Origin: Limnohabitans sp. INBF002
GTDB lineage: Bacteria; Pseudomonadota; Gammaproteobacteria; Burkholderiales; Burkholderiaceae_C
Assembly: GCF_027924905.1 (NCBI RefSeq)
Contig: NZ_AP027055.1
Coordinates: 2,046,001-2,110,000 of the forward strand
Reading direction: 5' to 3'
DNA length: 64,000 nucleotides
Part shown: piece after piece, positions 8,621 through 18,919 of the stretch
How the letters are laid out: each line of letters begins with the position of its first letter
Numbering within the stretch: position 1 is the stretch's first letter
Notes under the pieces: generated by a model
The model's database searches: none
Told to the model about the DNA's origin: nothing
What the model saw: only the letters and a program-made list of their open reading frames with translations
Position numbers and translations under genes: made by a program

Positions 8621-9696
8621 CCATGACTTCTTCTAGCAATGAATCGTTTGATGCCAGCCAATACAAAGTGCTGTGCGTGGACGACGAGCCCAACATCTTG
8701 TCGGCCTTGCGTCGCATGTTGTCACTTGAAGGGTTTGAGGTGTTCACCGCAGAAAGCGGCGCACAAGCCTTGGACTTGCTGGCGAAAGAACCCATCCACG
8801 TCATCATCTCGGACATGCAAATGCCGCAGATGGACGGCACAGAACTGCTTGAAAAAGTGCGCCAGCAATGGCCGCACACCATGCGCCTCATGCTGACGGG
8901 TGCATCCGATGTCTCGGGTGCGATTGACGCCATCAACCAAGGGGCGATTTACCGCTACACCGCTAAGCCTTGGAACGATGCGGAGTTGCTGGGCACCATC
9001 AAGTCGGCCATCGCATTTGGCACCTTGGCCAACGAACATGACCGCTTAGAAGCGTTGACGGTGGCGCAAAAAGAATCGCTCAATGAAATGGTGGACACGC
9101 TGGAGTCCCGCGTGCAGGAGCGCACAAAAGATTTGCGTGCAGCTTATGTGGCCTCCATCAAGGCGTTCTCCAACATCCTAGAGTTGCGTCGCCCCGACTT
9201 GCTGCCGCACTCACGCCGCGTGGCCACGCTGTCGATGAAGATGGCCAAACTGGCGGGCTTGAGCGATGACGCGTGTCAATCGGTCTACATCGCGGGTTTG
9301 TTGCACGACATTGGCAAGATTGGTTTGAGCGACCGCGTGCTGAACACCAAGTTCATCGAGCTGCCACTGGCCGATGCCAAGGTGTATCGCACCCACTGCC
9401 TCATGGGAGAGACCACACTCAACACGCTGGACGACATGAAAGGGGTGGCCGCCATCATTCGTTCACATCACGAGTACTTCAACGGCACGGGTTTTCCAGA
9501 TGCGCTGACCGGCAACGAGATTCCAGTGGGCGCACGCATTGTGGCCATCGTGGAAGCCTACGAAGAGCTGCAATCGGGCGACTACGCCAAAGCAGAAAGC
9601 AGCCCCGCCGACGCTGTGCGCGTGATCTTGAGCAACAAGGGCACCTTGTTTTGCCCCGAGATGACGGACGTGTTTGTGAAAGCCTTAGGTGGCTGA
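8617..9696 (+). CDS. Response regulator with HD-GYP output domain
   Basis: A 359-residue protein: receiver domain at about residues 10-130 with phospho-acceptor Asp66 (ISDMQMPQMDG), a coiled-coil linker near 140-170, then an HD-GYP-type domain with LLHDIGKIGL (His230-Asp231) and HHEYFNGTGFP. Such domains usually hydrolyse cyclic di-GMP. The usual RILAVADVYDAL segment reads RIVAIVEAYEEL, replacing a metal-ligand Asp with Glu, so activity may be altered. It overlaps the kinase stop by four bases; the kinase is its likely phosphodonor. Confidence 0.93.
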   Translation: MTMTSSSNESFDASQYKVLCVDDEPNILSALRRMLSLEGFEVFTAESGAQALDLLAKEPIHVIISDMQMPQMDGTELLEKVRQQWPHTMRLMLTGASDVSGAIDAINQGAIYRYTAKPWNDAELLGTIKSAIAFGTLANEHDRLEALTVAQKESLNEMVDTLESRVQERTKDLRAAYVASIKAFSNILELRRPDLLPHSRRVATLSMKMAKLAGLSDDACQSVYIAGLLHDIGKIGLSDRVLNTKFIELPLADAKVYRTHCLMGETTLNTLDDMKGVAAIIRSHHEYFNGTGFPDALTGNEIPVGARIVAIVEAYEELQSGDYAKAESSPADAVRVILSNKGTLFCPEMTDVFVKALGG

Positions 9697-9707
9697 CACC
9701 GCTGCGA

Positions 9708-10553
9708 TCACTGGCGTGCCGTGCGCACGTTCGATGGCACGGCCTGCGGATGGCTGGTGCGCCAAGGATTGATGTCCAAGCCACCGCGGCGTGTGTAACG
9801 CGCATACACCTCCAAGCGCAGCGGTTTGCAACGGCGCGTGATGTCCATGAAGATGCGCTCCACGCATTGCTCATGGAACTCGTTGTGGTTTCTAAAGCTC
9901 ACGATGTAGCGCAACAAACCGGCCTGGTCAATTTGCGGGCCGGTGTAGCTGATGCGCACACTGCCCCAGTCGGGTTGACCCGTGACCAAGCAATTGCTTT
10001 TCAGCAAATTGCTGGTCAATGTTTCGGTGGTCGGCGCTTCGTTGAAATTGGCGGTCAGCAGCTCGGGGTTGGGTTGGTACTGGTCGCACTCCAAATCCAA
10101 ACGATCCAGACTGAGTCCGTCCAACTCGTGCACGGGCTCGCGGTCAAAACTTTCGGGCAACACCAGTTGCACGCCCACGCTGGCCTTGACGGACTCGCCC
10201 TGCCAAATGGCTGCGCTCAAGTCTTGGCGCAAACGGGTTTGCAATTCAGCAATGTCGTCGATGCGCGTGTTGTTGAAACTGTTCAAGTACAGCTTGAACG
10301 ATTTGCTCTCAATGATGTGCGTGGACTCCGCGGGCACGGTGATGCGCGCCAAAGCCACTTGCGGCTTGCCGCGTGTGTTGAGCCAACTCAGCTCATACGC
10401 CGTCCATAAGTCAGCACCAAAAAATGGGGGCTGGCCGGTGATGCCAATTTCGTCACGTTTGGTTTGGCGTGGAATGGGAAACAGCAAGGACGCGTCGTAC
10501 TGGTCCACATACGACGACGACTTGCCAAGCTGCGATTGTTCAGGGGTGTTCAT
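9708..10553 (-). CDS. queF: NADPH-dependent preQ0 reductase (7-cyano-7-deazaguanine reductase)
   Basis: Reduces the nitrile of preQ0 to preQ1 in queuosine tRNA modification. The 281-residue protein is the bimodular (E. coli) type: the QueF motif [13 protein letters not shown] is at residues 82-94 and the catalytic Cys188 in [17 protein letters not shown] forms the thioimide. The ATG at 10553 overlaps the last base of the yaaA stop (TGATG), which favours it over the TTG three bases upstream and implies coupling. It converges with the HD-GYP gene 11 bases away. No other queuosine genes are in the window. Confidence 0.97.
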   Translation of the reverse strand: MNTPEQSQLGKSSSYVDQYDASLLFPIPRQTKRDEIGITGQPPFFGADLWTAYELSWLNTRGKPQVALARITVPAESTHIIESKSFKLYLNSFNNTRIDDIAELQTRLRQDLSAAIWQGESVKASVGVQLVLPESFDREPVHELDGLSLDRLDLECDQYQPNPELLTANFNEAPTTETLTSNLLKSNCLVTGQPDWGSVRISYTGPQIDQAGLLRYIVSFRNHNEFHEQCVERIFMDITRRCKPLRLEVYARYTRRGGLDINPWRTSHPQAVPSNVRTARQ

Positions 10554-11335
10554 CAATTCATTCCATCCAATTTGCGGCGGAACACTTTGCGGTCCGGCTC
10601 TGAGACAGCGGCGTCAAACGCATAGCCTTCTGAGTTGAAGCCTTCCAAGGCCTTGGGCGTTTTGACTTGGTGGGTCACGGCATAGCGCGTCATCAAACCA
10701 CGCGCGCGCTTGGCGTTGAAGCTGATGATTTTGTATTTGCCGCCTTTGTAGTCTTCAAACACGCATTCAATGACGCGCGCTTTCAAGGCCTTGCGGTCTA
10801 CCGATTTGAAATACTCTTGCGATGCCAAATTGACGATGATGGGCTCGCGCTCAGCGCTCAAGCGTTCGTTCAAATAATCAGCAATCTGTGTGCCCCAAAA
10901 CTTGTACAGGTTGTTGCCCTTGTCATTGGCCAACGCCGTACCCATTTCTAGGCGATACGGTTGCATCCAGTCGAGGGGGCGCAACACGCCATAGAGGCCA
11001 CTCAAAATCGCCACATGCTCTTGCGCCCAATCCAAGTCTTTGGGCTTCAAGGTTTTGGCGTCCAAGCCTTCGTACACATCGCCATTGAAGGCCAGCACCG
11101 CTTGCTTGGCATTTTTGTCTGTGAATTTTGGGCGCCACGCTTGGTAGCGCGCCACGTTCAGGCTGGCAAGCGCATCGCTCAAGTGCATCAAGCTGGCAAT
11201 GTCTTGCGGCGATTTGTCTTTGAGGATGTCAATCAACTCGGCAGACTGCTGCACAAACAGCGGCTGCGTGTGCGGCACGTCACCCGCAGGGGTGTCGTAG
11301 TCAAGGGCTTTGGCGGGTGAGAGCAGAAACAACAT
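10553..11335 (-). CDS. yaaA: Peroxide stress protein YaaA
   Basis: A 260-residue YaaA (DUF328) protein; in E. coli it limits intracellular free iron during H2O2 stress. The ATG at 11335 gives the family N-terminus [16 protein letters not shown]; the longer open frame upstream runs through a terminator and is not coding. Conserved [24 protein letters not shown] and [10 protein letters not shown] are present, as is a basic C-terminal region (NAKRARGLM). queF follows with a one-base overlap, so the two are cotranscribed. Confidence 0.95.
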   Translation of the reverse strand: MLFLLSPAKALDYDTPAGDVPHTQPLFVQQSAELIDILKDKSPQDIASLMHLSDALASLNVARYQAWRPKFTDKNAKQAVLAFNGDVYEGLDAKTLKPKDLDWAQEHVAILSGLYGVLRPLDWMQPYRLEMGTALANDKGNNLYKFWGTQIADYLNERLSAEREPIIVNLASQEYFKSVDRKALKARVIECVFEDYKGGKYKIISFNAKRARGLMTRYAVTHQVKTPKALEGFNSEGYAFDAAVSEPDRKVFRRKLDGMN

Positions 11336-11342
11336 AGGGCAC

Positions 11343-11366
11343 AAAAAAGGCTTCACGAGGAAGCCT
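11343..11366 (-). terminator. Intrinsic terminator of the family-5 binding protein gene
   Basis: Reading the minus strand, AGGCTTC-ctcgt-GAAGCCT (7-bp stem, 5-base loop) is followed at once by six T. It lies 30 bases after the stop at 11397 and only 8 bases before the yaaA ATG, so the yaaA promoter must overlap it or read-through must occur. Confidence 0.85.
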
Positions 11367-11396
11367 GAATTATGGATGGGGCCAAATAGCCCCGCG

Positions 11397-12992
11397 TCAG
11401 GGGCTGGACTGCCCCAAAGAGACGCGATGAAAACTGAGCCGCCCCAAAGGGCTGAGCTCAAACCCCTCCACCTCACGCCGCACCACCTTGAACTGCACCG
11501 TGTGCGAAATGGTGAACCAGGGGGCCTGTGCTTTGGCAATCACTTGGGCGCGTTGGTAAAGGACAGAACGCTCTTGCTTGCTGGACGAGCGTTTGGCTTG
11601 TTTGACCAAATCGTCATAGCCCGCATCGCAAAAACGCGCCACATTGAATCCATTCATGGCCGAGCAACCCAGCAAGGTGTTCAAAAAGTTATCGGGATCG
11701 CCGTTGTCCCCGGCCCAACCGAACAAGCCCATGTGGTGCTCGCCGGTTTTCATGCCGCGCACGTAGTCGGTCCATTCAGGGCTTTTGATCTCGACCTTCA
11801 CACCGATTTCAGCCAAGTCTTCGCGGATCAACTTGGCCACGCTCAACGCGTCGGGCATGTAGGGGCGTTGCACGGTCATGGCCCACACATCGGTTTTGAA
11901 GCCCTTGGGATAGCCGGCTTGCGCCAACAGCTTCATGGCGGCTTCGGGGTCATACACATCGTCTTCGACCTCGCGGTTGTAACCCCATTGAATCGGTGGC
12001 ATGGGGTTGATGGCGGGGACTGCGGTGTGTTGGTAGACCGTGCGCAAAATTTTTCGTTTGTTGATCGCCATGTTCAAGGCGCGACGCACACGCACATCGT
12101 CGAACGGTTTTTTGCTGATGTTGTACGCCAAGAAACCAACGTTCAATCCGGTTTGGCTCAACACTTTGACGCGCACATCTTGGCGCATCTGCGGCATGTC
12201 TGCGGGATTGGGATACGCCAAAACATGGCACTGCCCCGCTTGCAATTTGGCCCAACGCACCGAGGGGTCGGTGTCAATCAGAAAGGTCAGGCGATCAACT
12301 TTGGCACGACCCGCCCAATGTTTGTCAAATGCCGTGAAGACGATTGATCTGTCCTTTTGGTAAGCGCGCCACTGAAATGGCCCAGTGCCCAGAGGCGCTT
12401 GGTCAAACTGTTCGGGCGTACCCGCCGCGTGCATGGCGGCCCCGTACTCGGCCGACTGAATGCCCGCCCAAGACATGGCCAAGTTCGCCACGAAGGGTGC
12501 CACTGGCTCGGTCAAGACAAATTCAACGGTGTAGTCATCGACCTTGCGAATGTGTTTGAGCACCTCCCCCATGGCCATGTCGTTGAAGTACGGGTGGTCT
12601 TGGTGCGTGACGTGGAAATAAGGATGCTCTGGCTTCCAAGAACGCGCCAGCGTGAAGATGACATCGTCGGCATTGAAATCACGCCTCGGCGTGAACAAGG
12701 CGTTGGACTGCCACTTCACACCGCGTCGCAAGAAAAAGGTGTACGTCAACCCATCCTCCGACACGTGCCAGTACGTGGCCAAAGCCGGCTTGAGGTGGGT
12801 TGTTCCTGCTTCAAATGTGACCAAATTGTCAAAAATTTGCTGCGTCACATCAAACGAGGTGGCCGAATGGCTGATGCTGGGCGAGAAGAACTCGGGGCTG
12901 CCCTCTGCGCAGTACACCAGGTCTTTTGTGGCGGCCAACGCGCTGGAGACACACACACAAGCAAGCAAGGCGCGAAATAGGAAGTTCATCAT
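11397..12992 (-). CDS. Family-5 (dipeptide/oligopeptide-type) ABC solute-binding protein
   Basis: A 531-residue periplasmic binding protein. Residues 1-20 are a signal peptide ending in [22 protein letters not shown] opens the mature domain as in Dpp[35 protein letters not shown] and [14 protein letters not shown] are the usual SBP_bac_5 blocks. Dipeptide or heme-type ligands are possible but not shown. There are no permease or ATPase genes in the vicinity. A strong terminator lies after it and it diverges from valS. The start may be either of two adjacent ATG codons (12992 or 12989). Confidence 0.93.
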   Translation of the reverse strand: MMNFLFRALLACVCVSSALAATKDLVYCAEGSPEFFSPSISHSATSFDVTQQIFDNLVTFEAGTTHLKPALATYWHVSEDGLTYTFFLRRGVKWQSNALFTPRRDFNADDVIFTLARSWKPEHPYFHVTHQDHPYFNDMAMGEVLKHIRKVDDYTVEFVLTEPVAPFVANLAMSWAGIQSAEYGAAMHAAGTPEQFDQAPLGTGPFQWRAYQKDRSIVFTAFDKHWAGRAKVDRLTFLIDTDPSVRWAKLQAGQCHVLAYPNPADMPQMRQDVRVKVLSQTGLNVGFLAYNISKKPFDDVRVRRALNMAINKRKILRTVYQHTAVPAINPMPPIQWGYNREVEDDVYDPEAAMKLLAQAGYPKGFKTDVWAMTVQRPYMPDALSVAKLIREDLAEIGVKVEIKSPEWTDYVRGMKTGEHHMGLFGWAGDNGDPDNFLNTLLGCSAMNGFNVARFCDAGYDDLVKQAKRSSSKQERSVLYQRAQVIAKAQAPWFTISHTVQFKVVRREVEGFELSPLGRLSFHRVSLGQSSP

Positions 12993-13127
12993 GATTCAAT
13001 TCACTTAATTTGAATGATTTTTATGAGGCTATTTTTACTCATATATTTCTACCTCGTGTGTGGACGGCTCTCTGATTTGGCAAGCCCGCACCTAGGTAAA
13101 ATGACCTATCCCCGCTAACAGCGTTCA

Positions 13128-13157
13128 ACGGCTGCCCTGTGCTGCCGTTTTTCTTTT
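13128..13157 (+). terminator. Terminator-like hairpin in the valS leader
   Basis: ACGGC-t-GC-cctgt-GC-t-GCCGT forms a 7-bp stem with one T:T mismatch and is followed by TTTTTCTTTT. It ends 15 bases before the valS ATG in the divergent intergenic region, where no plus-strand gene precedes it, so it is more likely an attenuator or processed leader than a gene end. Confidence 0.55.
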
Positions 13158-13172
13158 GCAAAAGCCCGTCTC

Positions 13173-16100
13173 ATGAGCAACACGCCCGCACTCCCTCTCG
13201 AACAACCCGGCCTTGAGCGCCTGTCTAAATCGTTCGAGCCCGCCGCCTTAGAAGCCCATTGGGGCCCAGAGTGGGAAAAACGCGGCTATGGCGTAGCTGG
13301 CTTCCGCGGCACAGGCGCACCAGCGGCTGATGCACCCGCGTTTGCCATCCAGCTGCCGCCGCCCAACGTGACGGGCACGCTGCACATGGGCCACGCGTTC
13401 AACCAGACCATCATGGATTCGCTCACCCGCTACCACCGCATGTCTGGCTTCAACACCGCCTGGATTCCCGGCACCGACCACGCCGGCATTGCCACGCAAA
13501 TCGTGGTGGAGCGCCAGTTGCAGGCCAAAGGCATCAGCCGCCACGACATGGGCCCCACGCCTGCCGAGGCCCGCAAGAACTTTGTGAGCAAGGTCTGGGA
13601 GTGGAAAGAGGAATCGGGCAGCACCATCACCAGCCAAATGCGCCGCATGGGCGACAGCGTGGATTGGAGCCGCGAATACTTCACGATGGACCCCAAGCTG
13701 TCCAAAACCGTGACCGAAACCTTTGTGCAACTGTATGAACAAGGTCTGATTTACCGTGGCAAGCGCCTGGTCAACTGGGACCCGGTGCTGATGAGCGCGG
13801 TGTCTGACCTCGAAGTCGAGAGCGAAGAAGAAGACGGCTCGATGTGGCACATCCGCTATGACTTGGCCGATGGCTCAGGCAGCCTGACTGTCGCCACCAC
13901 CCGCCCCGAAACCCTGCTGGGCGACGTGGCCGTGATGGTGCACCCCGAAGACGAGCGCTACAGCGCCCTGATCGGCAAGCAGGTCAACCTGCCTTTGTGC
14001 GGCCGCACCATCCCCGTGATCGCCGACGACTACGTGGACAAGGCCTTCGGCACCGGCGTGGTCAAGGTCACGCCCGCGCACGACACCAACGACTACCAAG
14101 TCGGCCAGCGCCACAAGCTGGACATGATCTGCGTGCTGAATCTGGACGCGACCATCAACAGCAACGCCCCCGAAAAATACCGGGGCCTGGACCGCTTCGT
14201 GGCCCGCAAGGCCGTGGTGGCCGACCTCGAAGCCGCAGGTGCTTTGGTCGAGGTGAAGAAACACAAGCTCATGGTGCCCCGCTGCGCCCGCACCGGCCAG
14301 GTGATCGAGCCCATGCTGACCGACCAGTGGTTCGTCGCCATGAACCAGGTCGGCCAAGGCGACGCCACCGGCAAGAGCATTGCCCAAAAAGCCATTGACG
14401 CCGTGCAATCGGGTGAAGTCAAGTTCGTGCCTGAAAACTGGATCAACACCTACAACCAGTGGATGAACAACATCCAGGACTGGTGCATCAGCCGCCAACT
14501 GTGGTGGGGCCACCAGATCCCAGCTTGGTACGACGAAGACGGCAATGTGTACGTGGCCCGCAACGAAGCCGAAGCACAAGCCAAAGCCCCCGGCAAGACG
14601 CTCAAGCGCGATGAAGACGTGCTGGACACTTGGTACTCGTCGGCGCTGGTGCCGTTCAGCACCATGGGCTGGCCTGAGAAGACGCCCGATTACGACTTGT
14701 ATTTGCCTTCGTCTGTCTTAGTGACCGGCTACGACATCATCTTCTTCTGGGTCGCCCGGATGATCATGATGACCACGCACTTCACGGGTCGCGTGCCGTT
14801 CAAACATGTGTACATCCACGGCCTGGTGCTCGATGCACAGGGCAAGAAGATGAGCAAGTCTGAAGGCAACGTGCTGGACCCTGTGGACTTGATTGACGGC
14901 ATCACGCTAGAGCCCTTGTTAGACAAACGCACCCAAGGCCTGCGCAAACCCGAGACTGCCCCCAAAGTCCGCAAGCAAACCGAAAAAGAATTCCCCGAAG
15001 GCATTCCGGCCTACGGTGCCGATGCGCTGCGCTTCACGTTTGCGGCATTGGCCTCATTGGGTCGCAGCATCAACTTCGACAGCAAGCGCTGCGAAGGCTA
15101 CCGCAACTTCTGCAACAAAGTGTGGAACGCCTCACGCTTTGTGTTGATGAACTGCGAAGGCCAAGACTGTGGCTTGAAAGAACACACCAAAGAAGAGTGC
15201 GCGGTAGGTGGCTCGTCACACGGCTACCTGAACTTCAGCCAAGCCGACCGCTGGATCGTGTCTAAGCTGCAACGCGTGGAAGCCGAAGTGGCCAAAGGCT
15301 TTGCCGAGTACCGCCTCGACAACGTGGCCAACACGATTTACGACTTCGTGTGGAACGAGTTCTGCGATTGGTATTTGGAAATCGCGAAAGTACAAATCAA
15401 CACCGGTGATGAGGCGCAAAAACGTGCGACCCGCCGCACCCTGATTCGCACGTTAGAAACCATTCTGCGTTTGGCTCACCCCATCACCCCCTTCATCACC
15501 GAAGAACTGTGGCAAACCGTGGCGGTGGTGGCAGGCCGCATCAAGGCCGACGACAAAGCGGCGTCGATCAGCATTGCGGCCTACCCCGTGAGCCAGCCTG
15601 AGCGCATTGACGAACAAGCCGAGGCCTATGTGGCGCGCTTGAAATCGTTGGTAGACGCCTGTCGCAACTTGCGCGGCGAAATGGGCGTGTCGCCCGCCAC
15701 CCGCATGCCTTTGTTTGCGCTGGCTGGCAATGCAGAAGAGTTCGCTTTCATGCAAGGTGCAGCACCTGTGTTGCAAGCCTTGGCCAAACTCAGCGAAGTC
15801 AAAGTGTTTGACGACGAGGCCGCATGGTCTGCCGCTGCACAAGCCGCACCCGTGGCCGTGATTGGCGAATTGCGCGTGTGCTTGTTCATCGAAGTGGACG
15901 TGGCCGCCGAGAAGATTCGTTTGGGCAAAGAAGTGGACCGTTTGCAAAACGAAATCACAAAAGCGGGTGCCAAGCTGAGCAACGAAGCCTTCGTGGCCAA
16001 AGCGCCCCCCGCAGTGATTGAAGAAGCCAAGAAGCGCGTGGCTGAATTCACGGCCACGCTGACCAAGGTGCAAGAGCAGCTTGTCAAACTGCAGAAATAA
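13173..16100 (+). CDS. valS: Valyl-tRNA synthetase
   Basis: Class I synthetase charging tRNA-Val, 975 residues. Class signature 1 is [15 protein letters not shown] near residue 62 (HIGH-type HMGH) and signature 2 is KKMSKSEGN near residue 560. The connective editing domain ([15 protein letters not shown]) removes mischarged threonine. A C-terminal coiled coil ([20 protein letters not shown]) is the ValRS tRNA-arm. Family-like sequence starts at the ATG at 13173. galU begins 39 bases after the stop. Secure. Confidence 0.98.
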   Translation: MSNTPALPLEQPGLERLSKSFEPAALEAHWGPEWEKRGYGVAGFRGTGAPAADAPAFAIQLPPPNVTGTLHMGHAFNQTIMDSLTRYHRMSGFNTAWIPGTDHAGIATQIVVERQLQAKGISRHDMGPTPAEARKNFVSKVWEWKEESGSTITSQMRRMGDSVDWSREYFTMDPKLSKTVTETFVQLYEQGLIYRGKRLVNWDPVLMSAVSDLEVESEEEDGSMWHIRYDLADGSGSLTVATTRPETLLGDVAVMVHPEDERYSALIGKQVNLPLCGRTIPVIADDYVDKAFGTGVVKVTPAHDTNDYQVGQRHKLDMICVLNLDATINSNAPEKYRGLDRFVARKAVVADLEAAGALVEVKKHKLMVPRCARTGQVIEPMLTDQWFVAMNQVGQGDATGKSIAQKAIDAVQSGEVKFVPENWINTYNQWMNNIQDWCISRQLWWGHQIPAWYDEDGNVYVARNEAEAQAKAPGKTLKRDEDVLDTWYSSALVPFSTMGWPEKTPDYDLYLPSSVLVTGYDIIFFWVARMIMMTTHFTGRVPFKHVYIHGLVLDAQGKKMSKSEGNVLDPVDLIDGITLEPLLDKRTQGLRKPETAPKVRKQTEKEFPEGIPAYGADALRFTFAALASLGRSINFDSKRCEGYRNFCNKVWNASRFVLMNCEGQDCGLKEHTKEECAVGGSSHGYLNFSQADRWIVSKLQRVEAEVAKGFAEYRLDNVANTIYDFVWNEFCDWYLEIAKVQINTGDEAQKRATRRTLIRTLETILRLAHPITPFITEELWQTVAVVAGRIKADDKAASISIAAYPVSQPERIDEQAEAYVARLKSLVDACRNLRGEMGVSPATRMPLFALAGNAEEFAFMQGAAPVLQALAKLSEVKVFDDEAAWSAAAQAAPVAVIGELRVCLFIEVDVAAEKIRLGKEVDRLQNEITKAGAKLSNEAFVAKAPPAVIEEAKKRVAEFTATLTKVQEQLVKLQK

Positions 16101-16139
16101 AGCCTCGCTAAACTTGGCAAAACTATTAATTTCACATCT

Positions 16140-17024
16140 ATGACCAAAGCACTCACCAAAGCCGTATTCCCAGTAGCAGGCATGGGCACACGCTTCTTGC
16201 CCGCGACCAAAGCCAGCCCCAAGGAAATGCTCACCGTGGTGGACAAGCCGCTCATCCAATACGCGGTGGAAGAAGCCTATGAGGCTGGCATTCGTGAAAT
16301 GATTTTTGTCACAGGCCGCAGCAAGCGCGCCATTGAAGACCACTTTGACATGGCCTACGAGTTGGAAACCGAACTCGAAGCCGCTGGCAAACAAGCCCTG
16401 CTCGACATCGTGCGCAGCGTGCAACCCGACGACATGCAATGCGTCTACGTGCGCCAAGCTCGCGCACTGGGCTTAGGCCATGCCGTGTTGTGTGCTGAGC
16501 ACTTGGTGGGCGATGAGCCCTTTGCTGTGTTGCTGGCCGACGACTTGATGCGTGGCAAAGCAGGTGGCCCTGGCGTGTTGAAGCAAATGGCTGAAGTGTT
16601 TGCACGCACACAGTCTTCTGTGTTGGCCGTGCAAGAAGTGCCGCTGGAACACGTGCACCGCTACGGCGTGGTGGCGGGCACCGACATTGGCAACGGCTTG
16701 GTCGACATCCAGCAAATGGTGGAAAAGCCCAAAGCCGAAGTGGCGCCCTCGCGCACCACGGTGGCAGGCCGCTACATCTTGACCCCTGCGGTGTTCGAGC
16801 GCATCCGCGCAGGCGGCCGTGGCGTGCAAGGTGAGATTCAACTCACCGATGGCATTGCGGGTTTGTTGGCCACTGAAAAAGTGCTGGCCTATTCGTACGA
16901 AGGCAAGCGCTACGACTGCGGTAGCAAAGTGGGCTTCTTGCAAGCCAGCGTTGAGCTCGCCTTGCAGCACCCCGAAGTGGGCGCTGAGTTCCGCGCCTAC
17001 CTCAAGCAACTCAACGTCGCTTAA
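16140..17024 (+). CDS. galU: UTP-glucose-1-phosphate uridylyltransferase
   Basis: Makes UDP-glucose from UTP and glucose 1-phosphate for envelope polysaccharides. At 294 residues it has the nucleotidyltransferase signature [19 protein letters not shown] near the N-terminus, the Asp pair in AVLLADDLM, and [11 protein letters not shown] and [10 protein letters not shown] later, all typical of GalU. It starts at an ATG 39 bases after valS, possibly within the same transcript. It converges with the tusA-like gene, leaving only one base between stops. Confidence 0.97.
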   Translation: MTKALTKAVFPVAGMGTRFLPATKASPKEMLTVVDKPLIQYAVEEAYEAGIREMIFVTGRSKRAIEDHFDMAYELETELEAAGKQALLDIVRSVQPDDMQCVYVRQARALGLGHAVLCAEHLVGDEPFAVLLADDLMRGKAGGPGVLKQMAEVFARTQSSVLAVQEVPLEHVHRYGVVAGTDIGNGLVDIQQMVEKPKAEVAPSRTTVAGRYILTPAVFERIRAGGRGVQGEIQLTDGIAGLLATEKVLAYSYEGKRYDCGSKVGFLQASVELALQHPEVGAEFRAYLKQLNVA

Positions 17025-17025
17025 T

Positions 17026-17253
17026 TCAACGTCTCTTCAGAATGTGAATGAAGTCGCTGCCCTCTGTGGTTTGCGACAACAACTCATTACCGGTTTGTTT
17101 GGCAAAAGCCGCAAAGTCGCGCAATGAGCCCGTGTCGGTCGACACCACTTTCAGCACTTGACCACTCGCCATGGCGGTGAGGGCCTTCTTGGCTTTCAAA
17201 ATCGGCAGCGGGCAATTCAAGCCGCGCGTGTCCAGTTCGACATCGATGTTCAT
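17026..17253 (-). CDS. TusA/SirA-family sulfur carrier protein
   Basis: A 75-residue sulfurtransferase-like protein with the CPxP motif: Cys14 in LDTRGLNCPLPILKAKKAL would carry the persulfide. The family passes sulfur for tRNA thiolation, molybdenum cofactor or sulfur oxidation. The ATG overlaps the cysM stop by four bases (ATGA), so the two are translationally coupled, which suggests a link to cysteine synthase B sulfur use. The family call is firm; the precise role is inferred. Confidence 0.9.
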   Translation of the reverse strand: MNIDVELDTRGLNCPLPILKAKKALTAMASGQVLKVVSTDTGSLRDFAAFAKQTGNELLSQTTEGSDFIHILKRR

Positions 17254-18164
17254 GCGGGAAACACCCCAGTCGATAAGTAGCGGTCGCCACGGTCGCAGAC
17301 GATGAAGGCAATGGTGGCGTTCTCAACCTGCTGCGCAATTTGCATCGCCACCCAGCAAGCACCAGCGGCTGAGATACCCGCAAAGATGCCTTCTTCGCGC
17401 GCCATGCGTCGGCACATGTCTTCGGCATCGTCTTGACTGACGTAGACCAACTCATCCACGTTGCTCGCGTCGTAAATTTTGGGCAAGTACTCTTGCGGCC
17501 ATTTGCGAATGCCAGGAATGCGCGAGCCTTCTGAGGGCTGCGCGCCAATGATGCGAATGGCGGGGTTCTTTTCTTTCAAATAACGCGACACGCCGGTGAT
17601 GGTGCCCGTGGTCCCCATGGCGCTCACGAAGTGCGTGATGCGTCCCTGCGTTTGCTCCCACAGCTCGGGGCCGGTGGTTTCGTAGTGGATGCGCGGGTTG
17701 TCTTCGTTGGCAAATTGGTCCAGCACGCGGCCCTTGCCTTCTTTGGCCATGCGCTCGGCCAAGTCGCGGGCGTATTCCATGCCGCCGCTCTTGGGCGTCA
17801 AGATCAGCTCGGCACCAAAAGCCTTCATGGTTTGGGCGCGTTCAATCGACAAGTCCTCGGGCATGATGAGCACCATGCGGTAGCCCTTGATGGCCGCAGC
17901 CATCGCGAGCGCAATGCCGGTGTTGCCAGAGGTGGCCTCGATCAAGGTGTCGCCGGGCTGGATGTCGCCGCGCTCTTGCGCGCGTTGAATCATGGACAAC
18001 GCTGGGCGGTCTTTGACAGAACCGGCGGGGTTGTTGCCCTCTAGCTTGCCCAAAATCACGTTGCCGCGTTTGGCGTTCTCGGCAGCGCCCATGCGCTGCA
18101 AAGCGACCAAAGGCGTCTTACCAATCGCGTCCTCAATCGTGGGGTAAATCAGGTGTGAACTCAT
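17250..18164 (-). CDS. cysM: Cysteine synthase B
   Basis: PLP enzyme making cysteine (or S-sulfocysteine from thiosulfate) from O-acetylserine. The 304-residue protein has the PLP-Lys51 motif NPAGSVKDRPALSM, EATSGNTGIALAM for the substrate loop and GTTGTITGVSRYLK for phosphate binding. The CysM-type basic active-site segment (SRIPGIRKWPQEYLPKIYD) differs from CysK. The start is MSSHLIYP at 18164; a GTG nine bases upstream is an alternative. The TusA-like gene overlaps its end. Confidence 0.95.
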   Translation of the reverse strand: MSSHLIYPTIEDAIGKTPLVALQRMGAAENAKRGNVILGKLEGNNPAGSVKDRPALSMIQRAQERGDIQPGDTLIEATSGNTGIALAMAAAIKGYRMVLIMPEDLSIERAQTMKAFGAELILTPKSGGMEYARDLAERMAKEGKGRVLDQFANEDNPRIHYETTGPELWEQTQGRITHFVSAMGTTGTITGVSRYLKEKNPAIRIIGAQPSEGSRIPGIRKWPQEYLPKIYDASNVDELVYVSQDDAEDMCRRMAREEGIFAGISAAGACWVAMQIAQQVENATIAFIVCDRGDRYLSTGVFPA

Positions 18165-18318
18165 AGCCCACACTGTGCCATAAGTGGTACGCCATCCATG
18201 GGCCGGCTATAGAAAAAAGTCGGCTAGAGCACTGGCTCTAAAGCCAACCCAAGCCGTTGTTTTTTCAGAATTGATCGATAACATTTCTGGATCAAATTCA
18301 ACCATCCAAGGAATAAAC

Positions 18319-18864
18319 ATGCAAAACCAAATCAAACCCCAAGTTGAAGCCTCTGTGCAAGCCGCTTTTGAATTGGCGAACCTGTCGTTCGCACAAGCCG
18401 AGCGCATCACTGAGCTGACGCTCGAGCAAGCCAAAGTCAACGCCGAATTGGCACAAGACCAACTGACTTCTGCTTTAGAAGTGAAAGACCCCACAGAAGC
18501 CATTGCGTTGTTGAAAGCGCAAATGGAAACATCGGCCAAGAGCTTGGCAGGTTTTGCAGCAACAGCCTTCGAATTGGGCCAACAGTTCCAAGCTGAAGCC
18601 ACTGCTTTTGCAGAAGGTCACTTTGATCAAGCCCACGCAGCAGCGAACAAAGCCATCAACGACAACCTGAAAAAAGCCCCTGAAGGTTCTGAAGCTGCTG
18701 TGCAAGTGATCAAGGCCGCTGTGGATGCTGGCAACAAAGCGCTGGCCGAAGCCCGCCAAAACGCCAAGAAAACAGCCGAGTTGGCCCAAGAAGGCATTGC
18801 CAAACTGAAAGAGCATGCTCCCAAAGCAGCCAAGGCACCTGCACGCCGCAAAGCCCGCGCTTAA
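18319..18864 (+). CDS. Phasin family protein
   Basis: A 181-residue, almost wholly helical protein rich in Ala, Glu and Lys, fitting the short phasins (TIGR01841-like) that coat polyhydroxyalkanoate granules: QVEASVQAAFELANLSFAQAERITEL, then TSAKSLAGFAATAFELGQQF. The C-terminus ends in a Lys/Arg/Ala/Pro tail (KAAKAPARRKARA) like that of DNA-binding phasins, here very short. The ATG at 18319 is preceded by AAGGAA; the longer upstream frame lacks family character. A perfect terminator follows. No PHA synthase gene lies in the window. Confidence 0.9.
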   Translation: MQNQIKPQVEASVQAAFELANLSFAQAERITELTLEQAKVNAELAQDQLTSALEVKDPTEAIALLKAQMETSAKSLAGFAATAFELGQQFQAEATAFAEGHFDQAHAAANKAINDNLKKAPEGSEAAVQVIKAAVDAGNKALAEARQNAKKTAELAQEGIAKLKEHAPKAAKAPARRKARA

Positions 18865-18878
18865 GTCGCAATCGTCAT

Positions 18879-18919
18879 AAAAAAATCCCCGTGTATTTGT
18901 TTACACGGGGATTTTTTTT
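18879..18919. terminator. Bidirectional intrinsic terminator
   Basis: AAAAATCCCCGTGTA and TTACACGGGGATTTTT flank a loop of about 5 bases, with A-runs on one side and eight T on the other, so it can work on both strands. It lies between the convergent phasin and zinc-ribbon genes and ends both. Confidence 0.93.

Noticed and set aside
11310..12347. 345-residue plus-strand frame across the binding-protein gene
   Set aside because: It runs through a clear terminator and mirrors the conserved minus-strand gene.
15453..16457. 334-residue minus-strand frame over the valS end and galU start
   Set aside because: It crosses the junction of two secure genes and has no family features.
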